In this document: one piece after another, positions 22,641 to 33,372 of the stretch
Layout of the letters: each line of letters opens with the position of its first letter
How positions within the stretch are numbered: the stretch's first letter is position 1
NCBI GenBank assembly: GCA_002049455.2
Contig: KV918798.1
Span: 62,001 to 126,000, forward strand
From: Porphyra umbilicalis
Lineage: Eukaryota; Rhodophyta; Bangiophyceae; Bangiales; Bangiaceae
Length of the DNA stretch: 64,000 nt
Direction: 5' to 3'
Program-made: the position numbers and the translations under genes
Notes under the pieces: model-generated
What the model saw: the letters and a program-made list of their open reading frames with translations, nothing else
Databases searched by the model: none
Told to the model about the DNA's origin: nothing

Positions 22641-23364
22641 GAGCAAGCGCCACAACAATGCGTCAGTGTCCGTGTTTCGTGAGCTTGTTCGTCACCACCG
22701 CACACAAACATCACTGGAGCGCGTGCGCTACGACCTCCCCGCGCTCTGCGTGCACGTCCATAGCGTCATCTACTCACCAACAGTGGCGGTGCGCTCACCG
22801 TCAAGCCCGCAGACCGTACTGCACGCACGTGATTAAGGTGATCTGCATCTTGCGTTGTGGAATATCACAGAAGTTGAGGACATTGATGGGATAGTCACTG
22901 CTTGCGCTTCTGGGGGTCGTGCAGATTTTTATCATGCATGATGCAAACTTATCAGTTTGTGACCACAGGTTGACGCGGACCCAGTCAGCGTCGCGTCGCG
23001 ATGCTTTGGGCTCAACGCTCTCATGCCAGGTAAATGAAACGTACATTCAACAGTGTTTGGAGCCCCTCGTTGCCACGTGGGAGCTCCGTGACAATCCGTG
23101 TGCAGGCGGCTCGACCGGAGACTGTCTTGATGTCGAAGCTGTCGGCGCACCCATGAGCGTATTCACAAGAGTGAACTTCTCAGGCGACTCAGCGGTGAGC
23201 ACTTGACCGTAAAAGTGATGTGGCGCGCAATAACAATACTTCAGCGTATCCCTCACCTGCGACGCCAGGCCAGCGTCAGAGATGCGAGTAAACTTCAACC
23301 CAGACGTGCGGAGCTGGGCACCGGAGCTAATAGACCAAGGGTTCTCGGACCCTTATCACTCAAC

Positions 23365-24057
23365 TTCGGCTCCTGTGCGCCGCGCGTGGGCGCCAACTGT
23401 CCGCAAAATTTCCCTCATGCTCTTCCGCTTAGCTGGGGTATACTTGGGCTGCTGTATTGATTGGAAAGTGCGGTCAAGGTTGGCCAAGGCAGCCGCTCAC
23501 GCCTCTTCAAAGTTGTTGGCGCTGCCACCGGCAGGTACGATGGGCGCCGCGGGCACCGTGCGATCGCCATGGCGCACTCGGTCGGCCGTCAGGGCACCGG
23601 CAAGGCGAGCAGCCCTGAAGGCCGCACCGGCGTCTCGAGCGGCAAAAGGCGCCGCGTCTGCGTCACGGGCCCTCGGCGGGGCCGCTGCCCTGCCCAATAC
23701 CGCGTCGTTGACGAGCGTGTAGTTGGCGACGTGGGCGGCCAGAGGCGACCCACTTTCAGAGCCGGCAGCCGTGACAGCCACTGCTTTCTCGGCCCAAAGG
23801 CGCTCCTCCTTTAATTGGCGCTGCGTGAGGGCCCCTGCATTGATGATCACTCGAAGCCGAGCGTGCATTGCGGCCATATAATTCTTTTCGCACACAAACA
23901 TGGCGGCCCGCTCCTTCGGGGTCACACAAGAAAGCATGTCGTCTGTGTGCCCCGAAATTTTGCATTTTATGCCCGCCAGGGAGCACACGGTGCAGGTTGT
24001 AAGGCCACATGGAGTGACACAGCGATATTTGGGGTGGTCCACGAGCGGGCAGTTCGA
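23365..24057 (-). CDS. Unrecognised Cys-rich protein, possible exon(s) with internal TGA
   Basis: After a plausible splice acceptor (TTTAG at about 24058) the frame encodes a Cys-rich segment (CPLVDHPKYRCVTPCG, then CTVCSLAGIKC), an alpha-helical part (TPKERAAMFVCEKNYMAAMH) and an Ala/Arg-rich tail ending NNFEEA at a TGA (23497-23499). The same frame continues past the TGA with LANLDRTFQSIQQPKYTPAK to a stop near 23365. The PKY-P-KR-S motif recurs at 45454-45627, so the TGA is probably a nonsense change within a longer gene. An upstream exon (MGVTLAQLERYRSCFVYKQ, about 24160-24075) is possible. Function unknown. Confidence 0.45.
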
Positions 24058-24558
24058 CTAAATGCGGCATTCCATCCTGCAAGCACTGCATCGTCTGAGC
24101 CGCTTTGCTTGTAGACGAAACAGGAACGGTACCGCTCCAATTGAGCCAACGTGACACCCACATGCTGATCGAGTCTCCAGGCCCCTCTTTTGAGAACACG
24201 TTAAGGAGCAGTATACGTACCAGGCTGTGGGGGCATGCTGGCGTGATGGGCAGCCGGCTGGCCCGCTGTACCAGAAAGGCCACCGGCCATCTTGAACAAG
24301 CACCATCCGCAGTAGTTTAGCGAGATGATCCTGACAGAGGCACTGAAGAGAGACAGTGATGGACCCAGCGACGATGACGGCCGTCGCGACGACATTGAAG
24401 GCTGCTGTAGCGCCCGTCGGTCGGGGACGACGGCCGCAGCCACTATCGCACCTCCACGGCAGCAAACTTCCTCAGATGGAGTTACACGGCAACTCCCGCC
24501 CGATGGGCCGCTTGACTGGAAACATTGCTCAAAAAGGCCCCCAACTTTGATTTTAACA

Positions 24559-24620
24559 TATTGCTGATCCCCTAATTTCGTCCTCGTCGACCGAGACCGG
24601 GATTGCTTGTGCACTCAAAT
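24559..24620 (+). repeat. Third terminal-repeat copy of the TA-flanked element family
   Basis: TATTGCTGATCCCCTAATTTCGTCC is a diverged copy of the left terminal repeats at 18352 and 21471. No paired right end was located, so it marks a truncated or rearranged element. Confidence 0.5.
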
Positions 24621-25121
24621 ATTTTGCTACGGAAGCCCTTAAAAGCTCCAGCAAGGTCTAAGCAGAAAATGTAGTGAAGTTACTTCCGTGCCTAAGTTGA
24701 ACCCAAGCTGTCATCGTTCTCTGGGCCGTCCCTGCGAAGCCTTGTTAGAAGACGAGCTTGACTCGGCACGGATGTCGGGACACCGACTCGCCTCATGTCA
24801 ACCCGTTTCTCCTTATAGTCGTCTTTTTCTTCACTGTCATCTCCGTTTTTTCCACATTTGCTCTTCAGCCTGCCTGCAATCCTCTGAGACTGCTGACCTC
24901 TTCTGGTTTTGTCCTTTTTTCTTTTTCTTCCTTCTGCCTGGTTGCATCGAGCAATTTACAGCGATGCATACCACGAGCGCGCGGAGCTCTTGAGCCCGCA
25001 CAAGCGACTTGCGCGGTGATAGTATCCACGCGTGACCACCCACCGGCGCACCCCCTACCTGGTCGTGGACTCGCTTGCGAAGAAGATGCCCGAAGTCCAG
25101 CGGCTGTCTGTGGCCCTGCAC

Positions 25122-25717
25122 TAGGGTTGTGCAACACGCCCCAAAACGCCTGGCGTGTCGGCGTGACACGCTAAAACATGCTAAAACACGCCTAAAACAC
25201 TTCAACACGCCAACACGCCCACAAAGTAACACCCCGCGAATCGTAGAGTAGCCCCCTGCGCGGGAGTGGTATGACAAGTCAAATCCCGGGGAATATGTGG
25301 GTGAGATCAGTCGGCCAGTAGTTGACACGGTGCGGGTGTTTCATGAAAGATCGAGAGGGTTGCAGCAGATGGTCCCAGCTGGGATCTTTGAGCTGATTTT
25401 CTCGCAGCGGCACTGTCCGACCATTCGCGCCCGCCTGTGCGTGAGACAGGCGCAAAGCACCGTCCATTCACGCAGGTGTGGGATCATCTGCTGCAACCCT
25501 CTCGATCTTTCATGAACCACCCGCACCGTGTCAACTACTGGCCGACTGATCTCACCCACATATTCCCCGGGAATTGACGGACACATCATCTAAATATTCC
25601 CCGGCACAAAACACGCCATTTTGAGGTTTGGCGTGTCGGCGGGACACGCCCAAAACACAGATTAAACACGCCTTAGGCGTGTTCGTGTACACGCCTTTGG
25701 CGTGTTGCACAACCCTA
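25122..25717. mobile_element. hAT-like non-autonomous element (596 bp, 8-bp target duplication)
   Basis: The ends TAGGGTTGTGCAACACGCC and GGCGTGTTGCACAACCCTA are perfect inverted repeats. The 8-bp duplication CCCTGCAC flanks them exactly (25114-25121 and 25718-25725). Both subterminal zones are packed with ACACGCC/GGCGTGT copies in both orientations, as is usual for transposase-binding subterminal repeats of hAT elements. There is no transposase; a foldback element occupies the middle. Confidence 0.9.
25278..25578. repeat. Foldback element with 100-bp arms inside the hAT-like MITE
   Basis: Arms 25278-25377 and 25479-25578 are inverted copies with about three mismatches, separated by a 101-bp core. 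The arms start GTCAA and include the GGGGAATATG and GGTTGCAGCAGATG blocks. It is probably a separate insertion, though no clean target duplication is seen. Confidence 0.85.
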
Positions 25718-26099
25718 CCCTGCACGATGAAAATGGGCGAAGTGTGCGGCATATGGCGCGTCGCCAAAGAATGATCGGATATGAGAAACGCTCACAGAAG
25801 GTCACAGCAGTTCACAGCTGCTCACAGCACAGAACCTAAAATTGCTGTGGTCGCCCTTGCCTCCCACAGAGCCATCCAGGAGCCCTCAGCATGCAATTTT
25901 ATTTCAAAGCACAGTCACAGCACGGTCACAGCATGCTGTAACTGACTGTGGAGCTTCCTCGGATCCGATCATTCTTTGGCGACGCGCCATACTGCAGCCA
26001 ATGCGCACATGTCGCGTCACACACAAACGTGCTCTCTGTCATACGTGGAGGAGACGAGAGAGTGGCACAGTGATATGGAGTGTTGGAACAAGCACGAAG

Positions 26100-26927
26100 A
26101 TGCCCACACCTGATGCCGTGTCTTGCGTGCCGCCGTTTTGTTTGCCGTGGAGCAGTATCCTGAGGTATATCTTGACGAAATCGGATTTTATCGGACGCGT
26201 GCAGGCGTTGCTTGGGCCTGAACTGTATATCTCTCCGTCGTGGGCGCCACGAAGTTTGGCCGCGAATGGCATCACACACAAGTTGATTGAGACTTGCTTT
26301 ATTTCACGCAGTGAGCTCAGCCCGGCGCGGTGGGCTCAGTCTCAGTGGGAAATCGCCCTGCGCGCTCGTGTATATGTGGATAAAGCCCACTGCTGCGGTT
26401 GGTCCGCGAAGCGCAAGTGGGCCTCAAAGCTGCGGCTAGAGCGTACCGTGTGTTACGTAACGAACAATAATGGAGTGAGAACTTTCTTCTTCGTAGCTAT
26501 GAGCCACGAAAAGGATTTGGACTGGTTGATTATCCAACCACCGCCCGGTCAGTCGTCTGTAGATTTCCTTCTCTTTGCCTCGGATCATCTCTTGCCGCAA
26601 AAAAATGACTCGGCCTCGCCGTGGTATGAGCAGCCGGAGCGCCGTGTTGTGCTTCTCGACAACGCTCTCGTCCATGATGAGCTCGCTTTGGCCGTGATGG
26701 AGCCTGCGAGAATTTTGGTTTGTCGTCCGTCTCTGTACAGTCCTGACTTCAGCCCAACTGAGGACATCTTCTCTGTAGGAAGCAGTTGGCTTTGCCGAAG
26801 CGTCTCCCCGGAGCAATTTAACGATTTGCCATTTTTTGGCGTGGCGGCCATGCTCTTACGCATCACGCCTGCCATGTGCACCAGCTTTGTACGTGCAGCG
26901 GTCAAGAACCACTGCTTCAGCATATGA
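26100..26927 (+). pseudogene. Second DDE (Tc1/mariner-like) transposase, N-terminal part out of frame
   Basis: The C-terminal two thirds are open: SLAANGITHKLIETCF, VYVDKAHCCGWS (first Asp), VVLLDNALVHDELAL (second Asp) and YSPDFSPTEDIFSVG, to a TGA at 26925. The matching N-terminal half is readable only in another frame (PEVYLDEIGFY near 26160-26190), showing at least one frameshift. It is a distant paralogue of the copy at 18859-19866 and also inactive. Confidence 0.75.
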
Positions 26928-27164
26928 CCCCAAGTCAGGGCACGTCGGGTGCGGTCTGTGAGGACAAGGGAGGGATGCATTTGTACCTGTCTTCGGTGAG
27001 TGATCGCTGGATGAAAAAGGACGCTCGTGGCGGCCGGACGAGCCCCCCATGCATCCCGCACGAGCGAGTGGGGGCCCTTCCACGGCCACCATACCACAAG
27101 ACAGACAAAACGCTGAACGACTGACAATTTGCTACTCGCTCGGAATTCCGCATTGTGTGCGGCT

Positions 27165-28048
27165 GCCCATCATAAGTCTTTCTGTGTTGGCATTCCCGTC
27201 ACTTGTGACAATACCTGACCGCACCATTACACTCCCTCGGCCGGGACAGATCGGAGTTTGGGGACGGGGCGACGGCGTCGGACTGCGTTCATCACAATGG
27301 CACCAGTTCATGCTGTTCTACGGCCCCCGTCGCGCCCCTGCGTTTTTGGATGACTGTGTGGAGGAGATTCCGGGTGCCGATGTGTCCGGGTTAATGGAGT
27401 CGGTGGGACGAGTAGGTTCGTAGACAACACGGGGAGCTGGCTGCTGCGATCGTCTGGCCTTGCGTATGTCCTGTGTTGATGAGCGCCACAGTGCGCGGAC
27501 GCGGCAGGTCTAGGAATGGCATCGATAGCCATAGACCGCACTGTAGGACGGTACAGCGGCACGGGCGCAAATGCCCCCTGACACTTCATGCGATACGCAT
27601 ATGTCCTTACTCTCTGCGTTTTGCTGTGCGATTGGCTGTTTATTCGCTGCTTTCAGTGTTCTTCGAATCTTTCGGTGCGTGCCCGTCGTCTGTGACTGTT
27701 TTAGACCCCACCGGCGAATTCCCCGGGCCCGAACAGGTCGGGGTTCGGGGAGGTGGTGACGCCTTCGGATTGTGATCAACACGAAGGCACAGGATCTGCA
27801 GGTGATCGGCGGCGCCCGCCGCGCCCCTGATTACGGGGATGACTGTGTGGGGGAGATTCCGGGTGCCGGTGTGGCCGGGATGTTGGAGTCGGTGGGACGA
27901 CCAGGTACGTTGACAGCGCAGGGCGCTGGCTGCTGCGATCGTCTTGCCTTGCGTACGTCCTTTGCTGATGTGCACCACTGTGCGCGGACGCGGCAGGTCT
28001 AGGAATGGCATCGATAGGTGTAGACCGCACGGTGGGACTATGCAGTGG
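27165..28048. repeat. Tandem direct repeat, period about 489 bp
   Basis: GATGACTGTGTGG recurs at 27349 and 27838, and whole units align, including TCTAGGAATGGCATCGATAG and CGGACGCGGCAGGTC. A third unit starts immediately beyond the gypsy element at 43312. Short minus-strand frames (27308-27589 and 27776-28030) are similar to each other only because the DNA is repeated. No function is recognised. Confidence 0.85.
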
Positions 28049-28441
28049 TGTGGTATTAATAACGTTAGTTCAATTACCAGTGTACTGAGACCGACCGTAG
28101 CCAAGCAATAAAGCGAGTTCTATCGCCGTCGCGGCGAGGAAGAAGACCTTTTGTTGAAGGGCATCCGATGGGGAGCCGGGTGGTGCCCACGACGGCGACC
28201 CCGGACCCATGGTGGTTGAATACAAACAACGGCACTGGTCGATCGACCATCCGATCAAGCGATCGTAATGAGTGCCGGCAGACAGATAAGACAGGCAAGC
28301 AAACAAGCAATAAAAAATAAACAATGCGGAAGTAACCCCCCAAAGGGCGTGCCACAAGCCGAGTCGCACACATCCGTGGATTCGGCCAGTCAAGGGGGCT
28401 ACCCGTGGCTAATTGCCAATTGGTAGCAGAGATATGCTACA
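28049..28441 (-). repeat. 3' LTR of the gypsy element
   Basis: On the minus strand it runs TGTAGCATATCTC..AATACCACA. It is nearly identical to 42914-43306 and flanked outside by AGTGG. The adjacent internal sequence on the minus strand, TTGGAGGTA, is only a weak polypurine tract. Confidence 0.93.
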
Positions 28442-29503
28442 TACCTCCAACGCGAGATTCGAACCGTCCCGGTGAGATCCGAGGATGGTGAAACCCGATT
28501 GGGCGATCGCGGCCCCTTACGGGCCCGCGCGGGCGCAACCGCCCAGGCGGTGGGAGCCGTGGGGGGGGCGCGCCGCCCAGTCCCGATTGGGGGGAGGTGG
28601 CGGTTCGCCGTCGTCGGTCGCGACCGTCCCGCCACACACGCGTGGGCGTGGGTGGCGGGCAGCTGGCGCTGCGGATCCGACCGGCGCTTGCGCGTACGCG
28701 CGCCCTCGCAGGGGAGTCGGCGTCGGCGTCGGCGTGGTGGCCAGACGGCCGGTTGACAGGCGACCAGCGTCGGGGTTAAGACCCGTTGGTGCGCGGGTGC
28801 GTCGTGCAACACGCGTTGGGACAACCGTCGTCGGCGCCGAGTGGCGCTTCCTTCGTCGGGGGTTTGACTACCCCGACGACACGGCGAAAGCCGGGACGCG
28901 GGTCCGTGGTGCCGAGCGTGGGTGTGGGGTTTACACCTCCAGGCCGGTTAGCACCGAGTCGGGCGCGCGGGGTAGCGCCAGCTGGTTGTCGTTGTGCCGG
29001 CAGGCGACGCCCTCGTCGGGGTGTTGACTCCCCCGACGACACGGCGGAAGCCGGGGTGCGGGTCCGCGTTGTTATCGGCACGGGGCCATCCCGTGTCTTC
29101 GTGCTTGCGCACAGGTCGCTGCCTAACGGCAAGGTTGAGTAGGGGTGCGTCGCCGCAAGGTGGCACACCGCGAGGTGTTTGGCCCGGTGAGTGTGGGTTT
29201 GCGCGGAGTGGGGGGGGCGGCGCGCACGGCGGCAAGGCGGCAAGCCCGGCGGCAAGGGCGGCACGCCCGGCGGCAAGGGCGGCAAGCGCGGCGGCAAGGG
29301 CGGCGAGCGCGGCGGCAAGGTCGGCGAGCGCGGCGGTAAGGGCGGCAAGCCCGGCGGCAAGGGCGGCAAGCGCGCCCAGCCCGGCGGCGACGGCGGCAAG
29401 GGCGGCAAGCGCGGCCAGCCCGGCGGCGACGGCGGCAAGGGCGGCAAGCGCGGCCAGCCCGGCGGCGACGGCCAGGGTAAACACCCCCCGGACGACCAAC
29501 GCG
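28442..29503. other. Gypsy 3' internal region without a sense gene
   Basis: GC-rich sequence between the 3' LTR and the accessory ORF. Two similar copies of a CGACGACACGGC(G)GAAGCCGGG block (about 28876 and 29034) indicate an internal duplication of roughly 155 bp. It also holds the minisatellite at 29229-29475. The upstream open frame in phase with the accessory ORF looks non-coding. Confidence 0.5.
29229..29475 (+). repeat. GGCGGCAAG minisatellite
   Basis: Imperfect tandem units of 9-18 bp based on GGCGGCAAGG/CGGCGAGCG. In one frame they would encode Gly-Gly-Lys repeats and in another Ala-Arg repeats. The tract lies in the leader of the accessory ORF and ends about 30 bp before its likely ATG. 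Confidence 0.8.
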
Positions 29504-31462
29504 ATGGCGGATTCCGCCGCGATGGCGGTGGACGGCGGCGTTGCCGGTGGCGGTGAGGCCGGCGACGGGGCGCATGCCGCCGCGGGTGGCCACGCTGAAG
29601 TGGATTGCTCCGCGGACCCAGAGGTCTTGCGCCAGTTTCGGCCTGGCGGCTCGTACTACGTGCACGCCAACCCTGTAGAGGTGGTCGATGGGGTCCCACG
29701 GGTCACCGACAACCGTCAGTACGAGATGTGCGTACGCAATCGCGCTCGTGCGCACACGCGCCGTGTTTACGCTCACTACGAGGCGTTGCCCGACTTCATC
29801 GACGTGATGGCGCAAGCCGGGTCGCCGGACCACGCGGGCGACCGCGTGGCCGAGGTCCATGGGGACCCGTACTTCGGGAACCAGGGACCTCAGCGTCGTG
29901 TATACGAGGTGATGTCGTTTTGCAACGAGGTCGTGCGGTACCAACTGCCGTTGCACCCGTTCCACCGCTTGGTTTACGCCAATGCGCTTATGTTCCCTGT
30001 GAAGGGTACAGAGTCGATCGAGGCAGCGGCCAACTCGTTTTGTCGCTTATTGCGCAACTGGCCGAAGGCCGTCTTCCTCAAGAGGGCTCTCGCCGAGGAC
30101 CTTTCGGTCCCTTTCGGGCACGACTCCGGTCTGGAGCCGTACCTCGAGCAGCTCGCGCTGGTGAAGCACGAGGAGAACGACAATGTCGAAGATGACCGCA
30201 GTCCGCGGGTCACCGGATTGCCGAACCCCTTTCGGCTGCCGATGTTCCCCTCCGACCACCGTCGGGCCGCTGACACGCGCTTCTTTCGCGGTCGCGAGTT
30301 GATGCCTACCGCGTGGGCGGCTGGATTTCTCCGTGCGCCAAGGGCGTTCGACTTGTCCCGTTGGCTTCCGCCTATCCCGGACTGGGAGCCCCACACGGGG
30401 TTGTGGGTGGCGACCCCCGTGGTGGTGTCCTACATGGCGGACGCGTTGCGCAACGCTTACAGCTCCGTCTGGCAGGAGGTGTACTCCGAGTACTACTGCA
30501 ACTTAGTTGCTGCGTGGGTTCACACCCTGCAGGAGGACAAGCTCTTCGTCCACTTGGACACGAAGACGCTTCGTCATTTTGACGCGTTGGATACGTCCAA
30601 GTTGAAGGACGCGCCCGACGGCGAGGCCAAGTACGTCTTGTACGGCAAGATGCGCCAAGCCGTGACGGCGTTTCCCTGGCGGGAAGTCCTTAAGGACGTC
30701 GTCTGGCGCGACCGCGACTCCGGGGAAGCCCGGCAGGTGCGGGTCACGGTCGACCCGACCAAGGAATACGGCTTTTGCCTGCGCCACCCTTGTGTCGATT
30801 TCGACTGGGCGTTGGACCCGAACGCGCCACTCCCGATGGCTCGAATTACTTCGAACCATCCCGGGGTGTGGCGTCGTGGTCGTCGGACCTGGGCTCACGC
30901 CGTTGGCGACGCCCGCGAGAGCCGCTACCGCCCGCGTTCACCGCGGCGCGATCGCTCGCCCTCTCCGCCACGTTCGGTGGATGCCACTTGGCCGACCCGC
31001 GCGTCGTCAACCGCGGCGGTTGCCTTGTTTGGGTCGGCGCGCGCGCGCGATGTACGCGTTCGCGCGCCCCGCGGGGCAGCCTTGTCGGCGGTGGCTAGCG
31101 CCTGGGTCGAGCAGATCGCAGGCTTGCGTACCGCTGTTGAGCGCGCGGACGGACGGGGTGTCGAGTCGGCTTTGTCCATTATTGGACATGCCGTGGCTCG
31201 CGCCGTTGACGGCGAGGCCAACTACGGGCGCTTCGCCCAGCACCTCGAGGCTATACAGCCAGAGGAGGAGGCCGCGCCGGCGCGCTTCAACGCGCAGAGC
31301 ATCCTTGGTCGTCGGACCCACGAGGGCGGAGGCCCGTCGACGGGGGTTCCGCACTCGGCGCGCAACACGCGTGCGCGTAGTGTCTCGCAGGAGTCGGCGG
31401 CCAGTGTGGGCGCGAGCCGCGATTCCCGTCGGGACTCGCGTCGTCGTGACGACGAGGAGTAG
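29504..31462 (+). CDS. Antisense accessory ORF of the gypsy element (652 aa)
   Basis: The frame runs from ATG 29504 (MADSAAMAVDGG) to TAG 31460-31462. It is on the strand opposite gag-pol and lies between the end of pol (31605) and the 3' LTR. Residues about 40-450 have globular composition (VLRQFRPGGSYYVHANPVEV, QRRVYEVMSFCNEVVRYQLP, ADALRNAYSSVWQEVYSEYY). The C-terminal third is Arg/Ser-rich and basic (YRPRSPRRDRSPSPP) and ends RRDSRRRDDEE. I recognise no capsid, envelope or enzyme motif, signal peptide or transmembrane segment. The open frame upstream of 29504 runs through the minisatellite, so I place the start here. An RNA-binding or regulatory product is possible but unproven. Confidence 0.75.
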   Translation: MADSAAMAVDGGVAGGGEAGDGAHAAAGGHAEVDCSADPEVLRQFRPGGSYYVHANPVEVVDGVPRVTDNRQYEMCVRNRARAHTRRVYAHYEALPDFIDVMAQAGSPDHAGDRVAEVHGDPYFGNQGPQRRVYEVMSFCNEVVRYQLPLHPFHRLVYANALMFPVKGTESIEAAANSFCRLLRNWPKAVFLKRALAEDLSVPFGHDSGLEPYLEQLALVKHEENDNVEDDRSPRVTGLPNPFRLPMFPSDHRRAADTRFFRGRELMPTAWAAGFLRAPRAFDLSRWLPPIPDWEPHTGLWVATPVVVSYMADALRNAYSSVWQEVYSEYYCNLVAAWVHTLQEDKLFVHLDTKTLRHFDALDTSKLKDAPDGEAKYVLYGKMRQAVTAFPWREVLKDVVWRDRDSGEARQVRVTVDPTKEYGFCLRHPCVDFDWALDPNAPLPMARITSNHPGVWRRGRRTWAHAVGDARESRYRPRSPRRDRSPSPPRSVDATWPTRASSTAAVALFGSARARDVRVRAPRGAALSAVASAWVEQIAGLRTAVERADGRGVESALSIIGHAVARAVDGEANYGRFAQHLEAIQPEEEAAPARFNAQSILGRRTHEGGGPSTGVPHSARNTRARSVSQESAASVGASRDSRRDSRRRDDEE

Positions 31463-31604
31463 CGAAGTTCACTGCTCAGTGACTTGCTCGGTTGACCCCG
31501 GTGGGGGGGTGGGGTTGACAATGTCGGGGTCTTACGCCTTTTTAGGGTGTTGATGTTTCTTCGTCTTGTTGTTGTTTGTCGTTTGACATGTTCGTATCCA
31601 CTTC

Positions 31605-32919
31605 TCAGTTTTTCTGCTTATCGTCATAGCGATGAAGGAAGTGGCAGGCCATCATGGCCCATGTTGTGGGATTTGTATCCCTTGAGTCTGCTGATAAAAG
31701 CACTTCGTACTCGAAACATGCACGTATGGCAGTAGCGTACCAACTGGCGTTGGTCCATTGTGGTATTACCACGGTTGCTTCTTCTGTGGTTGTTACCAAG
31801 CGTCGAAGGACTGAGTCCAAGTGTTGCACCGGAGGTACCAGAAACCCGTTGGGGAGCACTGGTACGGGGGGATCGCTCCCGATGAGTGTCGCCTGTGCGG
31901 ATTTCGGCCACACATATGTGTACGGGCCGTAAACACGGTTCAGCCGAGAGAAATGCCGCAAGGCAAGATGCGGATCATACGCAAAGTTGCGCGTCATGGA
32001 CGGCAGAGTGGACTTGAGCCACGCCACAGGAATTACTTCCGTAATTGCAACGTCGGTACTTGACTCTGTCCAGGAGACATCGGCATGGATAACTCCGTCA
32101 CCGGTAACATGGACATGTTGGATAGTGGGTATCCACGTGGAGTCCATGACGATGTTGGCCACGGTTGTGAGCCTGGCCTGTCGGCGACTTCGTCGCGTTG
32201 GCGTTTGCCACTCGTACCCCGGTACATGCTTCTTCTTCTGTCGAAGGAAACGCACCACCAGGTTGCGGGGGAGGTTCTCCAGGGGTTCCCAGGTGTCGTC
32301 TTTCGACCCGTAGTCGAACCAGCGCACCTTAGCGCTATAGCTGTCACCCGTCTGGCGTAAGCCTAGGAGTTTGTCAATCACATACTCATCGGCAGTTGCC
32401 GGGGTTGACTTGCGTTGGTCTAGACCATCTAGCAAGGGGTGTGGAACCTTGTCCGTCGTCGTTGGACGAGGAGCGAAGGTGCCATGGTCACTGCTGACGC
32501 GTTTCTCCTCGCCGTCAATGTCAATGACAAACGTGGAGGCGTCCGCGTCCGCGTCGACGACCACGAAGGGTCCAATGGCTTTGGTTTGCAGCTTGTTTTG
32601 CCGGTCGTGGTTGGTCGTGTATACGTAGTCGCCGATCTTGACGTCCGCATTGCGGGTTGCGACCCGATGGTCGAAGTTACGTTTGTAACGTTGTTGCGTC
32701 TTACGCAAGGCCTCGACCACGATGGGGATCTGCTTGCGCAGGCGGGCCATGAATTCGCGCTTGCGAGCTAGGGGTGACCCATCCTTGAGCGTTCCCTTAT
32801 TGGTAAGCGGAGTGCCCGGGGGCAAGTTGCGAACCGTGAGGTTGCGGATCCGCCTTGGGATAACAAGCTCAAATGGGGCGATGCCCGTCGACCGATGTGG
32901 TTGGCTATTATACGCCATG
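31605..32919 (-). pseudogene. Gypsy pol, 3' part: integrase C terminus, chromodomain and extension
   Basis: Continues the integrase interrupted at 37879. It has AYNSQPHRSTGIAPFELV (the GPY-type region before the chromodomain), a long basic helix (REFMARLRKQIPIVVEAL), KIGDYVYT, then a chromodomain (EYVIDKLLGLRQ, KVRWFDYGSKDDTWEPLENL). About 200 more residues with no recognised domain end YDDKQKN. Chromodomains in this position steer integration to particular chromatin. The frame is open, but the protein is cut off from the rest of pol by the copia insertion. Confidence 0.88.
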
Positions 32920-33337
32920 TGTTGAAACGCAGTGGGGATAGGGGTTGGGGGACCACGGTGAAGTGGTTGAGTGGCTTGAGCTTGTGTGTGTGTGTGCGAA
33001 CGTGCTTTGTTGGTTGTCTCAAGGTTCGCCCGCCTCTCCCAACCGAGAGCACCTCTCAAATAGTCCCCACCGGCCCAAGTGCTCCCCCCTCTCGCGCCCA
33101 CACCGACGCCCACGCCCTCGCACCAAATCGAATCACTCACCAAATCAAAAGCCACTAGAGCAAAGCGAAGATCAAATCCAAAACATGCCAAAAGTAACGC
33201 CCCAAGATCACCCAACACGAATGTGTGCAACTTGACCACGTCTTGCAAATGTACCATGTGGGGTACCATAAGGGTCACCGACCATCATCCATCCGCGAAC
33301 CGCCAGTTGAGCCGGCGACGAGCATCACAGTCCAACA
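32920..33337 (-). repeat. Copia 3' LTR
   Basis: The minus-strand ends are TGTTGGACTGTG and GCGTTTCAACA. A polypurine tract, AAGCAAGGAGGAG, abuts it on the internal side (minus strand, 33338-33350). It contains a (TG)n run near 32980-32996. Confidence 0.93.
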
Positions 33338-33372
33338 CTCCTCCTTGCTTGTTGCCGCGGCGGTTCTTGTAT

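Noticed and set aside
27308..28030. Two similar minus-strand Pro/His/Arg-rich frames
   Set aside because: Their similarity comes only from the tandem DNA repeat; composition and ends differ and no domain is present.
28450..28480. A GGTTCGAAT T-loop-like sequence on the minus strand next to the 3' LTR
   Set aside because: The flanking bases do not form a T-stem or acceptor stem, and no anticodon arm is present. It is not a tRNA gene.
28994..29503. N-terminal 170 residues of the open frame leading into the accessory ORF
   Set aside because: They run through the GGCGGCAAG minisatellite and read as low-complexity in every phase. An ATG at 29504 begins the protein-like part.
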